Positions 12,129-23,496 of a DNA stretch of 64,000 nucleotides are shown piece by piece. Below the pieces are notes generated by a model. It worked only from the letters and a program-made list of their open reading frames with translations. It was not told the origin of the DNA and did not search any database. The DNA is from Pseudomicrostroma phylloplanum (taxonomy: Eukaryota > Basidiomycota > Exobasidiomycetes > Microstromatales). Within the stretch, counting starts at the first letter, position 1. Each line of letters opens with the position of its first letter. The stretch lies in the NCBI GenBank assembly GCA_039545275.1, contig BCHS01000001.1, positions 1,256,853 through 1,320,852 of the forward strand, written 5' to 3'. The position numbers were made by a program, and so were the translations under genes.

Positions 12129-15100
12129 TCACTCGTAGGCCATTCGACACGCCTCCTCAAAGAGAGCCCTCACATCATCCGTAGCTCCCTCTGCGCCGCT
12201 CGGGGTGTACTGGCCCACGAATACAGCCGAGAGGGTCTCCTGGATGGTGGCAAAGTCCCTGTTGAACTGTCGCAGGTAGGCGAGGTACCACTCGCGCGCC
12301 CACCACGCCTTCCACTCCAGCTCCTCGACTTCTTCATCCACTTCTGCTCCCTCCTCTCCCTCTTCATCACCAGCACCTGCAGCAGCAGCAGCAGTAGCGG
12401 CGGCCGAGGCAGCGAGGGTGTTCGTACGCCGATAGTGGTCTGCGAGACCCTTGAAGGCGCCAGCGAGGACTTTGCGTTGCTCGGACAGGATCGACTCTAG
12501 GGCGGACTTGGTCTCTTCGACCGTCTGACGCTTCTCCTCTTCCTCCTTCTTCTTCTTGGCAGGGTCCTCCACCGTCTTGTCAGCCGATGGGCCCCCGGGG
12601 GAAGCAGCACCTACGGCAGCGCCCAGATCAGGCCGGCGAGGAAGAGAAGCAGAGGTAGGGAAGGAGAAGGGGACCTTGGGGACCGGAGTGCTAGCTGCAG
12701 CAGCATTGCCATTGCCGTCTTCAGTGGTCTCGGCAGCGGCAGCTGCTGCTGCTTCCTTTCTCTCGGCCTCTTCCGCTTCCTCTCGCTGGAGCCTGGCCAG
12801 CCTTCGACGGACTTGTCCTACACGCCCATTGACCTTTTCGATTGTCAGGCGAATGATCTCGAACCAGTCGAAGTTGGACCAGTCCCTAGTGTACTGTCCA
12901 CCGGGCAGAGCGATGAGCTTACTGAAGGAGCCGGGGACGGCGTCTCCGCTCGTGGAGAGGATAGTGCGAGGCAAGCTCTCCGCCGTGGGTGGGTCAAAGA
13001 CAAACGCCACGACATCTGCTGGCTCCACGATTCGGTACTGCATCAGCTTGTCGAGCACAATCATCACCCACTGTGGCGATCTTGCCCAGAAGCGAGTAGT
13101 GGATGTCAAGATCGCCAGCCTCATCGAGGGAGTAGACGAGAGCTGACGCAGGAGAGCGTGGTAGCGTTCGACGATGTTGAGGAAGTGGGAGAAACTTCGG
13201 GAGCCGATGTGCAGAACCACCTGGGTCATAATGTCCCGCACGATGATGTCTGCTTCGGCTTCCGTCGAGACCTTGCCGCTGGCCATCGGATCGTCCTCGT
13301 CTGGGAATGTCGAGTCGGCAACGATGAGATCTCGCTTGAGAGACTCTAATTCGGCCAAGACCACGGGAGCTGTGGCTCGAGCTCGAAGTGAGTTGTTAAG
13401 AGCAGTGGCTCGAGCATGGTAAGGGTGTTCTGCAGATCACAAGGGAGTTACTGGGTCAGCCAACAGACTACGACCCCTCCTGCCCTCATCGGGTATGGCA
13501 ACTCACCTGGGCTCTCGTATGTGAAACATGGCGTCGGCTCCTCAGGCCTCAATACCCCCTCCTGAATCTCCTCGGGCAATGTTCCCTTGATACGATCGTA
13601 GTATGCGAGCCTGATCTCCAGCTCGGCAACCCTCCTGGCGAATGCCTTGGCAGGATGGGAGTGGGTCGTCTTCATGTCTGGGATCCACTCCTTCCAGCCC
13701 CAGGAGAAGTTGAAGTTGCTGAGATGAGCACTAAACCATTCTGCGAACCTCTTCAGAACCTCAGAGGAGACACAGCCTGTCCTCGACGCGCCGTAGATAC
13801 GGCGGACCGTTCTACCGATGGCAGGAGCCAGGGTCTGCGGGCTGAGGGTGGTGATCTCTCTGAGCAGAGAGTGATAGTAGAGAGGAACGTGGGGAGCTTG
13901 AGGTAGAAGCAAGGAGGCAGATAGGATACACTGCAGAGCAAATGATAATGGCAGCGTCAGAGGGCAGCGTAACTCGTCTCCTTTCACGGAGTCAGTTACT
14001 CACCTCTACAATCACATCATCGATGGTCCAGCCGCCTTGAGGATCCTGTGGATCGGCCATTACCCATTCGAGATCCTCTGCATCTCCAAAGATTCCTGCA
14101 TCGGGACTGACGGCCTTGCCGGCAAAGGTTCCTTTCCTCAGCCATTTGGCGATTCCAAAGAGGATACGTGCGCACTCTTTCCTGTTGACCTCGTACAAGT
14201 CGATGACCTCGTTGATGAGGGAGCGCAAAACAACAGCCGAAGGCGTTCCGGCGAGGGGCGTAGATTCGACGAACCATCGAGCAAAGACGGCCGTCTTCTC
14301 GGGACCAGATCCAGCTCGTCTCACTTCTTCGTCGGCCTTCTCGAGAGTGACGCCCTTTTTTCGGCCTCGAGACTTCGATGGCTTGCCGTCCTTGAGGTAG
14401 TCGCCGCCGAAGCTGAATCCCTCAGAGTCGTCTTCCTCGGGTGGCACCAGGACTTCAGGTAGGGCGATCTGATATTGGTCAGGAGACAGCTCTCCTCGGC
14501 CACGGAGGAGATCTTGCGACATCGATACGATCGCTGGCGGTAGCAGGTCCGTCGCTGCGGGTAGAAAAGCAGGAGCCCTATACTGCCGAGAGCGGAGCAA
14601 GAGCAGCGCTTCAACGGCCTGCTCAAAGCCCTCTTCGTGAAGGGGATCCTTTTCGGCCTCTTCGCCTGTAGATGGAGTCCAGGCACGTCTGAGACTGCTC
14701 TCGCCTCTCCTGCCCTTTGCATATGCTTCCACTGCCTCGACCATGCCATTGACCTCTTGCAGCGCCGCGTCGTCTATCTGCACAGCTTCCGCCTCCGAGT
14801 CGGTGGGGATGAGGTCCGGACGGATGAGATCCGAGCCAGACCGACACAGGACCTCGATGATGCACATTGCTGCACGATCTCCGCGGTCCACTGTGACACC
14901 TGGCTCATTTAGGACCATGGAAAAGGCCGAGAGGAGAGTACGCATCGAAGAGGGAGAGACGATGCCGAGGGGCGCTAGAGAAGCAAAGAAGTTGAGCTGT
15001 AAAAGGAAGAGAGACAGGCCGTCAGTATGGCTAAGACGATCTTCCGATGGCACCGCCGCTTGCGAGTCCACTCACCGAGAGTCGCACATTCCTCCACAGC

Positions 15101-15735
15101 CTCGAGTGCAAGTGTGAGCGAAAGGCCTTGACGAGGTCTTTGCCAATCTTCACGCCCAAGCTCTCGGGAATGTCTGAGGAGCTGCCTGACATTGCATTGT
15201 CTCCGTCGTCGGCCCTCGATGACCTCTGTCCCTCGGGAGAGATGATGAGGAAGCCGAGGAGGGCGGCTACGAGGGGCGTCTTGTGGGGCTGTTCTGTGAC
15301 CATGACGCGGAAAGCCTTGAGAATCATCTGTTCCTGTGCATTGCCCTTTCGTCCCTCTTCCTCGATCCACTTTTTGATGGTAAACAGGTCGCTCTGAGGG
15401 AAAAAGTCCTCTCCATTGTCCGTCTCTCCCATCTTGTAGATCCTCTCTCGTACCCGGCGAGCTCTCTCCTCATCCGCCCTCTGTCTGTCCTCTTGCATAG
15501 AGCCGGAGCTTGCCATGCCGCCACCGCCTCCCCAGCCGCCACCTCCTCCTCTACTTTGGCGGCCTCTGCCTCTTCCCCTGCCGCCGCCTCGGCCTCCACC
15601 ACCACCATAGGGCGAGCCTTGCTGATATTGCTGGTACTGCTGCTGCTGGTAGCCGTTGTTCATCGGGGTCTGAGGCAGTCCAGCCTGTTGGCCGACGCTG
15701 TATAGCGAATAAGGATCATTGCCTGACTGATCCAT
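12129..15735 (-). CDS. CBC1: Nuclear cap-binding protein large subunit (Cbp80/NCBP1)
   Basis: Cbp80 with Cbp20 binds the m7G cap of nascent RNA and links it to splicing, export and decay. Exons on the minus strand: 15076-15735, 14004-14996, 13507-13930 and 12129-13429, giving 1125 residues, longer than the 790-860 of the human and yeast proteins. The N-terminal 75 residues are G/R/Q-rich with RGG runs. MIF4G-like helical domains follow, with DLFTIKKWIEEE, LLSAFSMVLNEPG, the family hallmark FNFSWGWKEW and the helix SFSHFLNIVERYHALLRQL. Low-complexity A- and E-rich insertions between about 890 and 1060 explain the extra length. The C-terminal WWAREWYLAYLRQF segment is conserved. All phases join cleanly. 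Confidence 0.9.
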
Positions 15736-16071
15736 GGTGAAGAAGGGAGGGTATATCGTCCCTTTCCTGCTGCGATATGATCCCCTGGCTGCAAAGGTTG
15801 TTGGCGCGATGGTAGCCATGTACACCCGAGGCGGGCTGGCGGGCGTGGGATCTTCCTGCTTGCTTGCGCGCGTGCGGATCCGCCCGCCCGCCTGCCTCTC
15901 CACCCAAGTCGCCGCCCTACGATCGCCATCACCGCCTGCTGCACCTCCCTACCGTCCCACCCTTTGTCTTGGTCGCCTTCTCTCCTACGCCTGCTGCCTG
16001 CTGTTCATCGGACTCTCTGTGGTAACTTTCTTGGAAGACAGTAACCCTTCGTCTCCGTCCGACCCTTCAAG
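15736..16071. promoter_or_regulatory. Divergent CBP80/VMA16 intergenic region
   Basis: This 336 bp lies between divergent starts and is C-rich on the VMA16 side. The leader immediately before VMA16 reads CGACCCTTCAAG and gives an A at -3. No defined site was recognised. Confidence 0.35.
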
Positions 16072-16997
16072 ATGGGGTACCTCACCACCTACCTCGCCGC
16101 CTACGGCATGGTCTCCCTCCCCACCCTGCTCCTCATCCTCTACTTCACCGACCACTTCCACCCCTTTCGCTTCCTCCGCGAGTCTTCTCCCTACGCATGG
16201 GCAATGACCGGTATCGGACTCTGCATCGGAATGTCCGTTTCGGGTGCGGCTTGGGGAATCTACATTACCGGCGCTTCCATCCTAGGAGCTGGTGTGCGGG
16301 CACCTAGGATTACCACGAAGAATTTGATCAGTATCATCTTCTGCGAGGTCACTGCCATTTATGGAGTCATCATCTCCATTGTATTCAGTGCAAAGATCAA
16401 TGGCAGCCTTGGCGAGGAGGGACTGTGGACAAGAGACAATTACTTCACAGGTGAGTCGTTGCATTGAGCTAGGGGCTGAGCTGCTTTCGCAACGCCAACA
16501 GCATGGCTCAATCTCTGCTTCCCCCCTTGTCTCTTCAGGTCATCTCATTTTCTGGGGAGGCATCACGACTGGACTCTGCAACCTCATCGGAGGAGCGTCC
16601 GTCGGTATCACAGGAGCCAACGCAGCAGTGGCAGACGCAGCAGACGGCCAGCTCTTCATCAAGAGTGAGTGCAATGAGGTTGGCAGTTGGAGATATTGCG
16701 AGTGGCTGACGCTCTTCTCCGCCCTGCCTTTGGTCGCATTGCCGTCTCAGTTCTCATTGTTGAGGTGAGTAGTAGGCAACTCGCTCTTTGCGTCCCCTTC
16801 AGTCCGCTCACAGTGCTTGCCCTCTCACTCTTTTTGCGACGACAGATCTTCTCGAGTATCATTCCGATGTTCGGACTCATCGTGGCGCTACTGATGGTAC
16901 GTGCCCCTCAATCGTCTAGTATGAGATCTAGCAAGACTGACAATGGATGTTCTTCCTCTACTCATCGCAGACGGCCAGCACAAAGGAATTTGCATAG
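16072..16997 (+). CDS. VMA16: V-type ATPase proteolipid subunit c'' (Vma16)
   Basis: This is the c'' subunit of the membrane-embedded proton rotor of the vacuolar ATPase. Exons: 16072-16450, 16539-16664, 16751-16764, 16846-16896 and 16971-16997, giving 198 residues. Hydrophobic helices are clear: [68 protein letters not shown] and [15 protein letters not shown]. The proton-carrying glutamate is probably the E of CEVTAIYG (about residue 92). Exon 3 is a 14-nt microexon (ILIVE) that is needed to keep the conserved frame. The end MTASTKEFA is typical of the family. It is convergent with the SET gene, 202 bp away. Confidence 0.92.
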
Positions 16998-17199
16998 ACG
17001 GACACAGGAAAGGAACGAACGACGGGCCGGCCCGAGCAGCGGAGCCGGCGGATGTCAGGGCCGTAGCGGTTCGCGATCAAGCTCAAGGACAGTACCACGC
17101 TTTCTATCTGCCGGATGGGTGATCCTCGGTATTAATAATATTGCAATCACCACCATGCCACTGAGGACTTCTTGGGCCGAAGCGCGCCTTCGCCTCGGA

Positions 17200-20100
17200 T
17201 CAGACACTCCCAGCCTCTTGCCACCAAATGTCCCAAGCACCTTGCCATTCCAGCCCACCGCTCCCCTCGCCGAGCCCACTAGGACCCCAGCGGTCTTCAA
17301 AGACCTCGTACCCGCCCCCGATGAGGATATCGTGCACGTGGTATGCCGTTCTTGAGAAGTGCAATGAGAGACTCCGCTGCTGTTCGTCCGCAAAGAGCTG
17401 GGCGAGACGCCAGAGTGTGCGTTGAGCCTCGTCTACGTGTAGAGCTGGGGACTGGCTGAGAGCTAGAGCAGGTTCGGATGCTGCGTCGAGGTGTGCTGGT
17501 TCCAGCGTAGCGGTCAAAGAGCGCAGACTGTGGTCTTTTGGAGAAGAGCTGAGAAACTCGACCCAACGCGGCGAAAGGTGAGCATTGACTGCCTGCAGAG
17601 AGAGCAGGTAGTGCTGTGGAACGCAGGAAGAAGGATGCGCATTCACATCAGTGGCCGATCAGACATCGATCACTCGGTGTTGGCAACGGCCTCGCAGCAC
17701 TCACCTTGACAGCCTCGACGGTCTTCCCTTCCCTCTCAGCATGTCTTCCGATCCTCTCGTACGTCTCCCTCATCTCTGGCCTCAGAACACCCCTCTTATC
17801 ATCGTACGTCTCCTCCAGCTCCTGTGCAAAGCTGAGCAAAGCCTCTTTGATGTCTTGATGCTTCTCCTGGTCATCCGCCGTCGCCGCGTCGCTGCGATGA
17901 GCAAGGAGAGCGTTGCTCCTGCTGAAGAGCGCTGGAGCTTGCACGGCAAAGAGCTTGCGTCGAGTAGCGAGACGACTGTCCCCGTCCTGACGATCGAGAT
18001 CGCAGAGAGGACAGGCGCAGACGAAGCCGTGCTTGGAGAGCGTCGCTTGTCGAGACTGGAGCGATGCCAACAGGGAAGACGTGGGTCAGTCTGAGGGCGA
18101 GGCTGCCCCATAGTCTGTAGCGCACTCTACTCACCTGATAGTCAACACCTCCTCTGACATACTCGTGACCAATCTCCTCTCCCTCTTGCAGATCTCGCAA
18201 GGCCTTGGTCACCACCACGTCGCCGAGGAAGACCGAGGAGACGTTCGGCAGGCAGGAGTGGTTCAGGATGGCAGGAAGAGGGTGTGGCTGTGTTGACCTG
18301 GAGAAGGCGCTGGGTGGGTCTTGTGCCAGCTTGCGGCGCAAAGCTCGAGGGAGTGTTATGACCGCATCGCTACCGTTGCTTTGGCCTGCATCTGCTTGAG
18401 ATCCGCTGTCTTCCGAGGTCTCTCCTGAAGCAGATCCTCGCTGCACCACTCCAGGACCAAAGGCATTGTGCCTCAAGACTTCATCGACGTAGAGGGAATT
18501 GATGCCTCCTTCAGGCCCCACTCTATCCGGACGCAGGCCTTGGTGAACCTCTGCTGCCCCAAGCCTGGCCGTGGCCTTCTCGAAGCGGCCTGCCTCCACC
18601 CAGCGACTGTCCGGCGTACCGAGTCCAGCGGTCAGACCCAGAATTTCCTGTGTGATCTCCGGCCGGTCGATCATCTGATGAATCAGCTTGGTAGTAGCGA
18701 GGATCTGCGTGGTGGTGCTGATGACACCGTTCTGGAAGTCGCAGCGAATTATGGGACAGTATTGGTCCAGCTGCTCGTCGGAAGGATAGGATGATCCTCG
18801 TGACTTTGCCATGAGCAGTGGCTCGCCAGCTGAGACCGGACGAGTGGTGACTAGACCTCGACCGGCATTGGGTATTTGAGAGACTTTTAGTGCAGAAGAA
18901 AGCCAGTCTGCCACGGGTATGCGGGGTTTGGCAGAGCTAAGGTGAGACCGGTATATCGATGCCACAGTCGACCCTGAGCTCGAAGGGCCTGCTTCTGCTT
19001 CTGTCTTGCGTTGGCGAGCTTGAGAAAGCTTGCCGAGTAGGGCCGGGTTTCCCGGCGTATCTGCTCCTGAAGTAGCCTGCTCGAGTATGTGCTCAGCTTC
19101 AATCCAGGCGCCCATCGCCAGGAGAATGTCACCTCTAAGCTCGGCCTCTTGGTCCAGGAACCAATCCACGTTCGTCTCCGAAGGCGACGCCCCATTGACG
19201 CCTGCTGACAGCTCGCGCCAGGCTGCTCCTGGCCTGCCAGTCGCCAAGAGGTGTTGAGCTAGAGACAATGTGTCTTTGCGGTTGCTGGCAGAAGATGCGG
19301 ACTCCTCCTCCAAGCGAGCTCGGGACAGCGGCCCGTCTTGCAGCCACAATGGCTGCGACGTCGAAGTCTCAGCGCTGGTGTCTGGGCTGACTGCTGGTCG
19401 CGAAGCCACAGCAGACGATTCCACTTTCGACGCCGCCTTCTTAGCTCCCTTTCCAGCTTTGGCAGGTTCGGGCTCTTTGATCCACTGCAAAGGCTCGATG
19501 TATGGGGCCTTCCAGCCAGGGGCCGCGTGCCCAGATGCCTCTCCAGGGCTCTGCAGCAGTACCACGTCTGTCGGTGTATCTATCCGCAAACCTGGGCCCC
19601 CAAGGCTTCCTCCTGCTCTGAGCGAATGGTTGGAGCTGATGTATGGCTCCTTGATGATCAGTAGCGTTCCTTGCGGGAGAAGAGCAGAGGCTTCTTCGCT
19701 TGACATGCGAGGATTTGGTGTGAAGTGCAGTATCGACGCAGGCAGAGAGAAGCCGAATGGCGCTGGCAGAGTGACCAGGAAGCTAGCACCGACGTAGACT
19801 GAGACGGTCGAAGCTACTCGTACAACGAGGTACTTGCCTTGCAGCCTGCTACCCACCTGCAGATCTTCCCTTTTGGTGACTGGTGCTAGTTGGCTCAGCT
19901 CAGCCTCTGATGCGTGGCTGGGACCGCCGCTGAAGACGACCTTGGGACGATAGCCTCCATAGATGGCGCTGAGCTTCTGTGATTGCCTCAAGGATGACTC
20001 GTGGCGCAGCTTGAGGAAGTGCAGTGGAGTGGCCTTTGGTAACGGCTGAGGGGAGGAGTGCAGAGCTTCTTCTGCCTCGTTTGCGGATCGCAGCTTCAAT

Positions 20101-20384
20101 ATCTCGCCCTTGAAGGTCTTGACCATCTCTACAATGGCGTCTTCGATGAGCTCCCGGTCCATGCCGAAGCCGAAGCCAGTGGGGTGGAGCACATCGTCTG
20201 CATCATCACTGCCTTCTGCAGCGGCATCCTTGTCGTAGGAGCCAAGACTGAGAACCCTGGCTAGGTCACGGACCTCTTGCTCCTCTGCCTCTGGTGATGC
20301 GGGACTGGACAGTAGTTGCAGGAGCTGAGAAGGGCTCGGCGGCAGCAAGGACAAGGAGTGCAGCGAGGAGAGCAGCGCATCCAT
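17200..20384 (-). CDS. SET-domain protein with TPR-like C-terminus (SMYD/Set5-like)
   Basis: Exons 18135-20384, 17705-18055 and 17200-17613 give 1004 residues; both introns are phase 0 with GTGAGT donors. The SET core opens with IPNAGRGLVTTRPVSAGEPL, carries NHSC (about 708-711) and EGEEIGHEYV, and is followed by a post-SET cysteine motif CACPLC. The C-terminal exon HYLLSLQAVNAHLSPRW resembles TPR helices of SMYD proteins. The first 500 residues hold helical and low-complexity stretches that could hold more TPRs. A lysine methyltransferase role is inferred from the family. HEY replaces the more usual SYV-type tyrosine motif. Start MDALLSSLH is chosen because the upstream frame overlaps the divergent neighbour's promoter. 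Confidence 0.75.
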
Positions 20385-20609
20385 CCTTGCCGTGCAAAGA
20401 TGGCCCTTTTGGTTCTGGTCGCTGGGGCCACCCACCTCTGTCCTTTGGTAGGATCTTCTCGCGGAAGTGGTCAAAATCGAAGCATGAGCGGAGTCCAAAG
20501 CCGTGGGTCTGTCTCTCCGGTGTGCTCGAGTCCTTTCCGGCAGTGGTCCCCCCAATACGAGTTGCCAGGCAATGATAGCCGTTTAATCTGCTCTGTCGGT
20601 TCACGTCGA

Positions 20610-22040
20610 ATGCCCAGCGGCGGCAAGCACTCAGCAGTAGCAGCAGCAGCGCCTTCTCGCTCTTCACCAATTCTTCACCGGCCACGATCGACGACGGCAC
20701 CGAGGTCTCCTGTCAAGCGAGTCTCTACACAGGCGTTCCCTACGCGTTTCCAAGGCGGGGATGACAGTCTCTCCGTCGTGCAGGACTTTGACGATGTCAT
20801 GGCCGGTGGTGCCATCAGCGGCCAGGCGATCTCGGAGAGTCAGAAAAGACAGCCTGGCATCGCAAAGAGCATGAAGACCAAGGCGCAGTCAAAGGCAGTA
20901 AGCAAGAAGAGGAAGAAGGAACCGACGACCGACGCGCCTGCTCGCGGGGCCAAGACTGGCACTGATCCTCTTGATGAAGAGGTACTGCTCATCGCACCAA
21001 CAGTCAGCGATGTAGGCACTAACGCTCCTGAGAGAGCGCTCGAGACGAGTGCGAGAGATGCCTCCTCACACGGCGATGAGATTCGGACGAGCTCGCACCC
21101 ACCGTTAGAGCCCTATCATCTGCAAGATCAAGCCGCCCACCGAGCTACTGGCCTCGTCAGACCTTCATCGCCTGCCTTTGCTACTTGTATCGCCCATGGC
21201 ACTTCGGTCGAGACGCCTGTTCCGCACGGACGGTCGTCCTTGCGTCGGCGGATCCTTGCACCCGAGACGCCCATCGACTCTTCACGCACGGGGGGGCTCC
21301 CACACACGCCTTTTCGACCTAGGGCTGGATTGCAAGTGGAGTCTACGGGTAGCAAAAGGGCGAGGCAGAACCTCCCACAAGCACAGTCCGAAGACGATGT
21401 ACCCGCAGGCGTCCATGCCGGAGAGGCGTCGCGTGACGGCTCCACGTCTCCCAGATCCCCTCTGGCTGAGAGACTGGAGGAGAACAGACTGGCTGTGCTG
21501 CCCGGTGAACGACGGAGGACTGGAGCTACTCAAGGTGATGGTGAGCCTGAACCTGGGAACTCCGCACAGGCTCGCGGCGACACTCCACCAAGCGCCTCCC
21601 AGAGCTCTCTACACTGCATCGTCTACTGCTGGCACCGCGACAGCCAGTCTTCCTCTCAGATGCAGGGCCAGTCCTTCTCCCAGTCGCATACACAGCCGCA
21701 AGCCTTCTCTGCATCTCAACATTCGCAGTCTCGGCTCCTCTCGCAGCCCCGGCCTCTTTCCCAGCAGAGCAGCATTGGAGCCATGCAAGACGGCGAACGG
21801 GGCGTGGGCTTCTTCGAGGGGATGGAGGAGCAGCCCTGGGTGCGCGTGGGCGTTGATCAAGTCGTGGATCTGATCAAGGGCGCAAGTGAGCAGCGAGACA
21901 GGACAATGCTCTATCGGGTGGCCAAGGGACCGCCTACCAGGAGGGAGGTGGCTCGTTACTGTGATTGGAGCGCGGATCAGCCGGTGGTGGTGAGCTGGCG
22001 GGCGGGCGAGCGGGCGAGCTCTAGTATATACCAAGTCTAG
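20610..22040 (+). CDS. Unrecognised basic, disordered protein
   Basis: An open frame of 476 codons from MPSGGKHSAV. The frame stays open back to 20316, but that part overlaps the SET gene's first exon in antisense, so the later Met is preferred. It leaves 225 bp to the divergent SET start. The protein is rich in S, P, R, Q and T with basic patches (KKRKKEPTTD, SSLRRRILAPETP) and an S/Q-rich stretch near 350-400. The last 90 residues look folded: EEQPWVRVGVDQVVDLIKG, then a C-terminal tail. Nuclear localisation is a guess from the basic runs. No family was recognised and an unseen intron is possible. Confidence 0.5.
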   Translation: MPSGGKHSAVAAAAPSRSSPILHRPRSTTAPRSPVKRVSTQAFPTRFQGGDDSLSVVQDFDDVMAGGAISGQAISESQKRQPGIAKSMKTKAQSKAVSKKRKKEPTTDAPARGAKTGTDPLDEEVLLIAPTVSDVGTNAPERALETSARDASSHGDEIRTSSHPPLEPYHLQDQAAHRATGLVRPSSPAFATCIAHGTSVETPVPHGRSSLRRRILAPETPIDSSRTGGLPHTPFRPRAGLQVESTGSKRARQNLPQAQSEDDVPAGVHAGEASRDGSTSPRSPLAERLEENRLAVLPGERRRTGATQGDGEPEPGNSAQARGDTPPSASQSSLHCIVYCWHRDSQSSSQMQGQSFSQSHTQPQAFSASQHSQSRLLSQPRPLSQQSSIGAMQDGERGVGFFEGMEEQPWVRVGVDQVVDLIKGASEQRDRTMLYRVAKGPPTRREVARYCDWSADQPVVVSWRAGERASSSIYQV

Positions 22041-22446
22041 CGATATCATACCTCCTGCAATTCGACGGTCTGTCAATACTGCGCCAAGAGAACGTGGAGT
22101 GAGTCGAGCCGAGGCGTTGGAGAAGTGGGAACAGGCGAGGGTAGGTGGACAAATCAAGGCCGGATGCGAGTCTCCTGCGTCGGGCCAGCAACAAAGGAGA
22201 ACCAAAGTATATGACGAGGTGAACAAGGGGCGTGACAATGAACAGGACATGTATGAGAGAAGGGAGTCCAACTTATAATCGATGCCAAACGGACCTTTGC
22301 CTCCTTCAGCCCTTCAGCAAGAAACTTCCTACCCTCTCCACCTTGATCCCCCCCTCCGCACACTCCTCGCCGCTCGAGATCTCTGCTCCTCCCTTGTTGT
22401 TCCTGCTGAGACATGACATAGAAGGCGGACGCCACGGAGAGGTCCT
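22041..22446. other. Intergenic region between two converging genes
   Basis: This 406 bp contains the 3' ends of the unrecognised protein gene and the HNH-like gene. No feature was recognised. Confidence 0.3.
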
Positions 22447-23391
22447 TCACGGCTCTTGATGATCGGCGTTGAGCTCCCTGAGATTCTGAGCGAGCAAGCC
22501 CGAGAATGGCAGGCCCTTCCAGCGCTTGAGGGCTTCGACCAGGAAGCGATCGTCCGGAGCATCGCCTCTCAAGACATCCACCCCGCTGTAGACGATGCGA
22601 CAGTTGCTCAGAGAGTAGTGGCCATTGGGATCGATGCGATTGACGCAAGTACTACCGAGAGCACACTCCACACCAGTCACGTCTTTGAAACTCCAGGGTG
22701 ACGTCATGACCCTGAGTAGCTGCTGAGCGATGTCTTCCTGTGTCAAGTCGTTTACGACCATCCTGGGCCTTTGTCGTGGGCGATCGTCGACTGGCCTATG
22801 CTCCCACCCTGCGAGTGCGTGCCTTACGGCTGACTCAATATTCTGAAGAGACCTATGCAAAGTCCTGGAGGCCTGCTCTGCGGCTTTGCGCCATGCCTGG
22901 TCGTAAGAGGTCAAGCCGTTGCTGTAGGTGACCAGGAAGTTGTCGGAGACGTCGGGCATGGGCGTCTGAGCTAGCCGGCCAAGGACAGCCCGCCGTACGC
23001 CGACCGACAAGTCAGCTGTCATTGAATGACATGCGCTGCATACGAGCTGCATGTTTTGCAATGTGTAGCCTTCGCTTGCATTGATCTTCTCCGGTGTTGC
23101 ACTCGTGAACCAATTGAGAGTGTAGGAGAACGGGCTCCCAGAGATCCACTCCAGCTTGGTGGCTGTCATTGCGTGCCTGCAAGTCCGACACTTCTTGTCT
23201 AATCGCCAATTTGCCAACATGCAAGTCTCGATCTGGCGTCGAATATGATGAAATTCGGCGAAGCGCTGGCAAAAGTCGGGAGGCACTGTAGCAAGCCGCA
23301 ACTGCTCGAGTGCAGCGCTTTTGGCCAGCTCAAAGAAGAACTCCTCCTCACCGACAATGCGGGCTTCGAATACGGTGTCGCGGGAAGACAT
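22447..23391 (-). CDS. HNH-like zinc protein, intact copy A
   Basis: A single-exon gene of 314 residues from MSSRDTVFEARI (an in-frame Met 9 codons upstream at 23418 is also possible). Two HNH-like modules are seen. Module 1 (about 73-130) has KKCRTCRHAM, then GYTLQNMQLVCSACHSM, that is two CxxC pairs around a glycine-Tyr...Asn strand. Module 2 (about 245-290) has TCVNRIDPNGHYSLSNCR, the pattern of the RID...G.Y...N core of HNH nucleases, then DDRFLVEALKRW. The order beta-beta-alpha fits an HNH fold, but the usual first His/Asp is not obvious. The paralogue at 27472-28926 keeps the same blocks. It stands at the left edge of the zinc-finger array, facing away. DNA cleavage is inference only. 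Confidence 0.6.
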   Translation of the reverse strand: MSSRDTVFEARIVGEEEFFFELAKSAALEQLRLATVPPDFCQRFAEFHHIRRQIETCMLANWRLDKKCRTCRHAMTATKLEWISGSPFSYTLNWFTSATPEKINASEGYTLQNMQLVCSACHSMTADLSVGVRRAVLGRLAQTPMPDVSDNFLVTYSNGLTSYDQAWRKAAEQASRTLHRSLQNIESAVRHALAGWEHRPVDDRPRQRPRMVVNDLTQEDIAQQLLRVMTSPWSFKDVTGVECALGSTCVNRIDPNGHYSLSNCRIVYSGVDVLRGDAPDDRFLVEALKRWKGLPFSGLLAQNLRELNADHQEP

Positions 23392-23496
23392 AGTGGAGAG
23401 TGACGACGGCGGTAGCAAGGTGAAGGCGTGTGGAGAGGACAGATGTTTCGACTTTCGAGAGCGTTTCTGACAGTCTTCGAGTGATGGTAGAACGGG

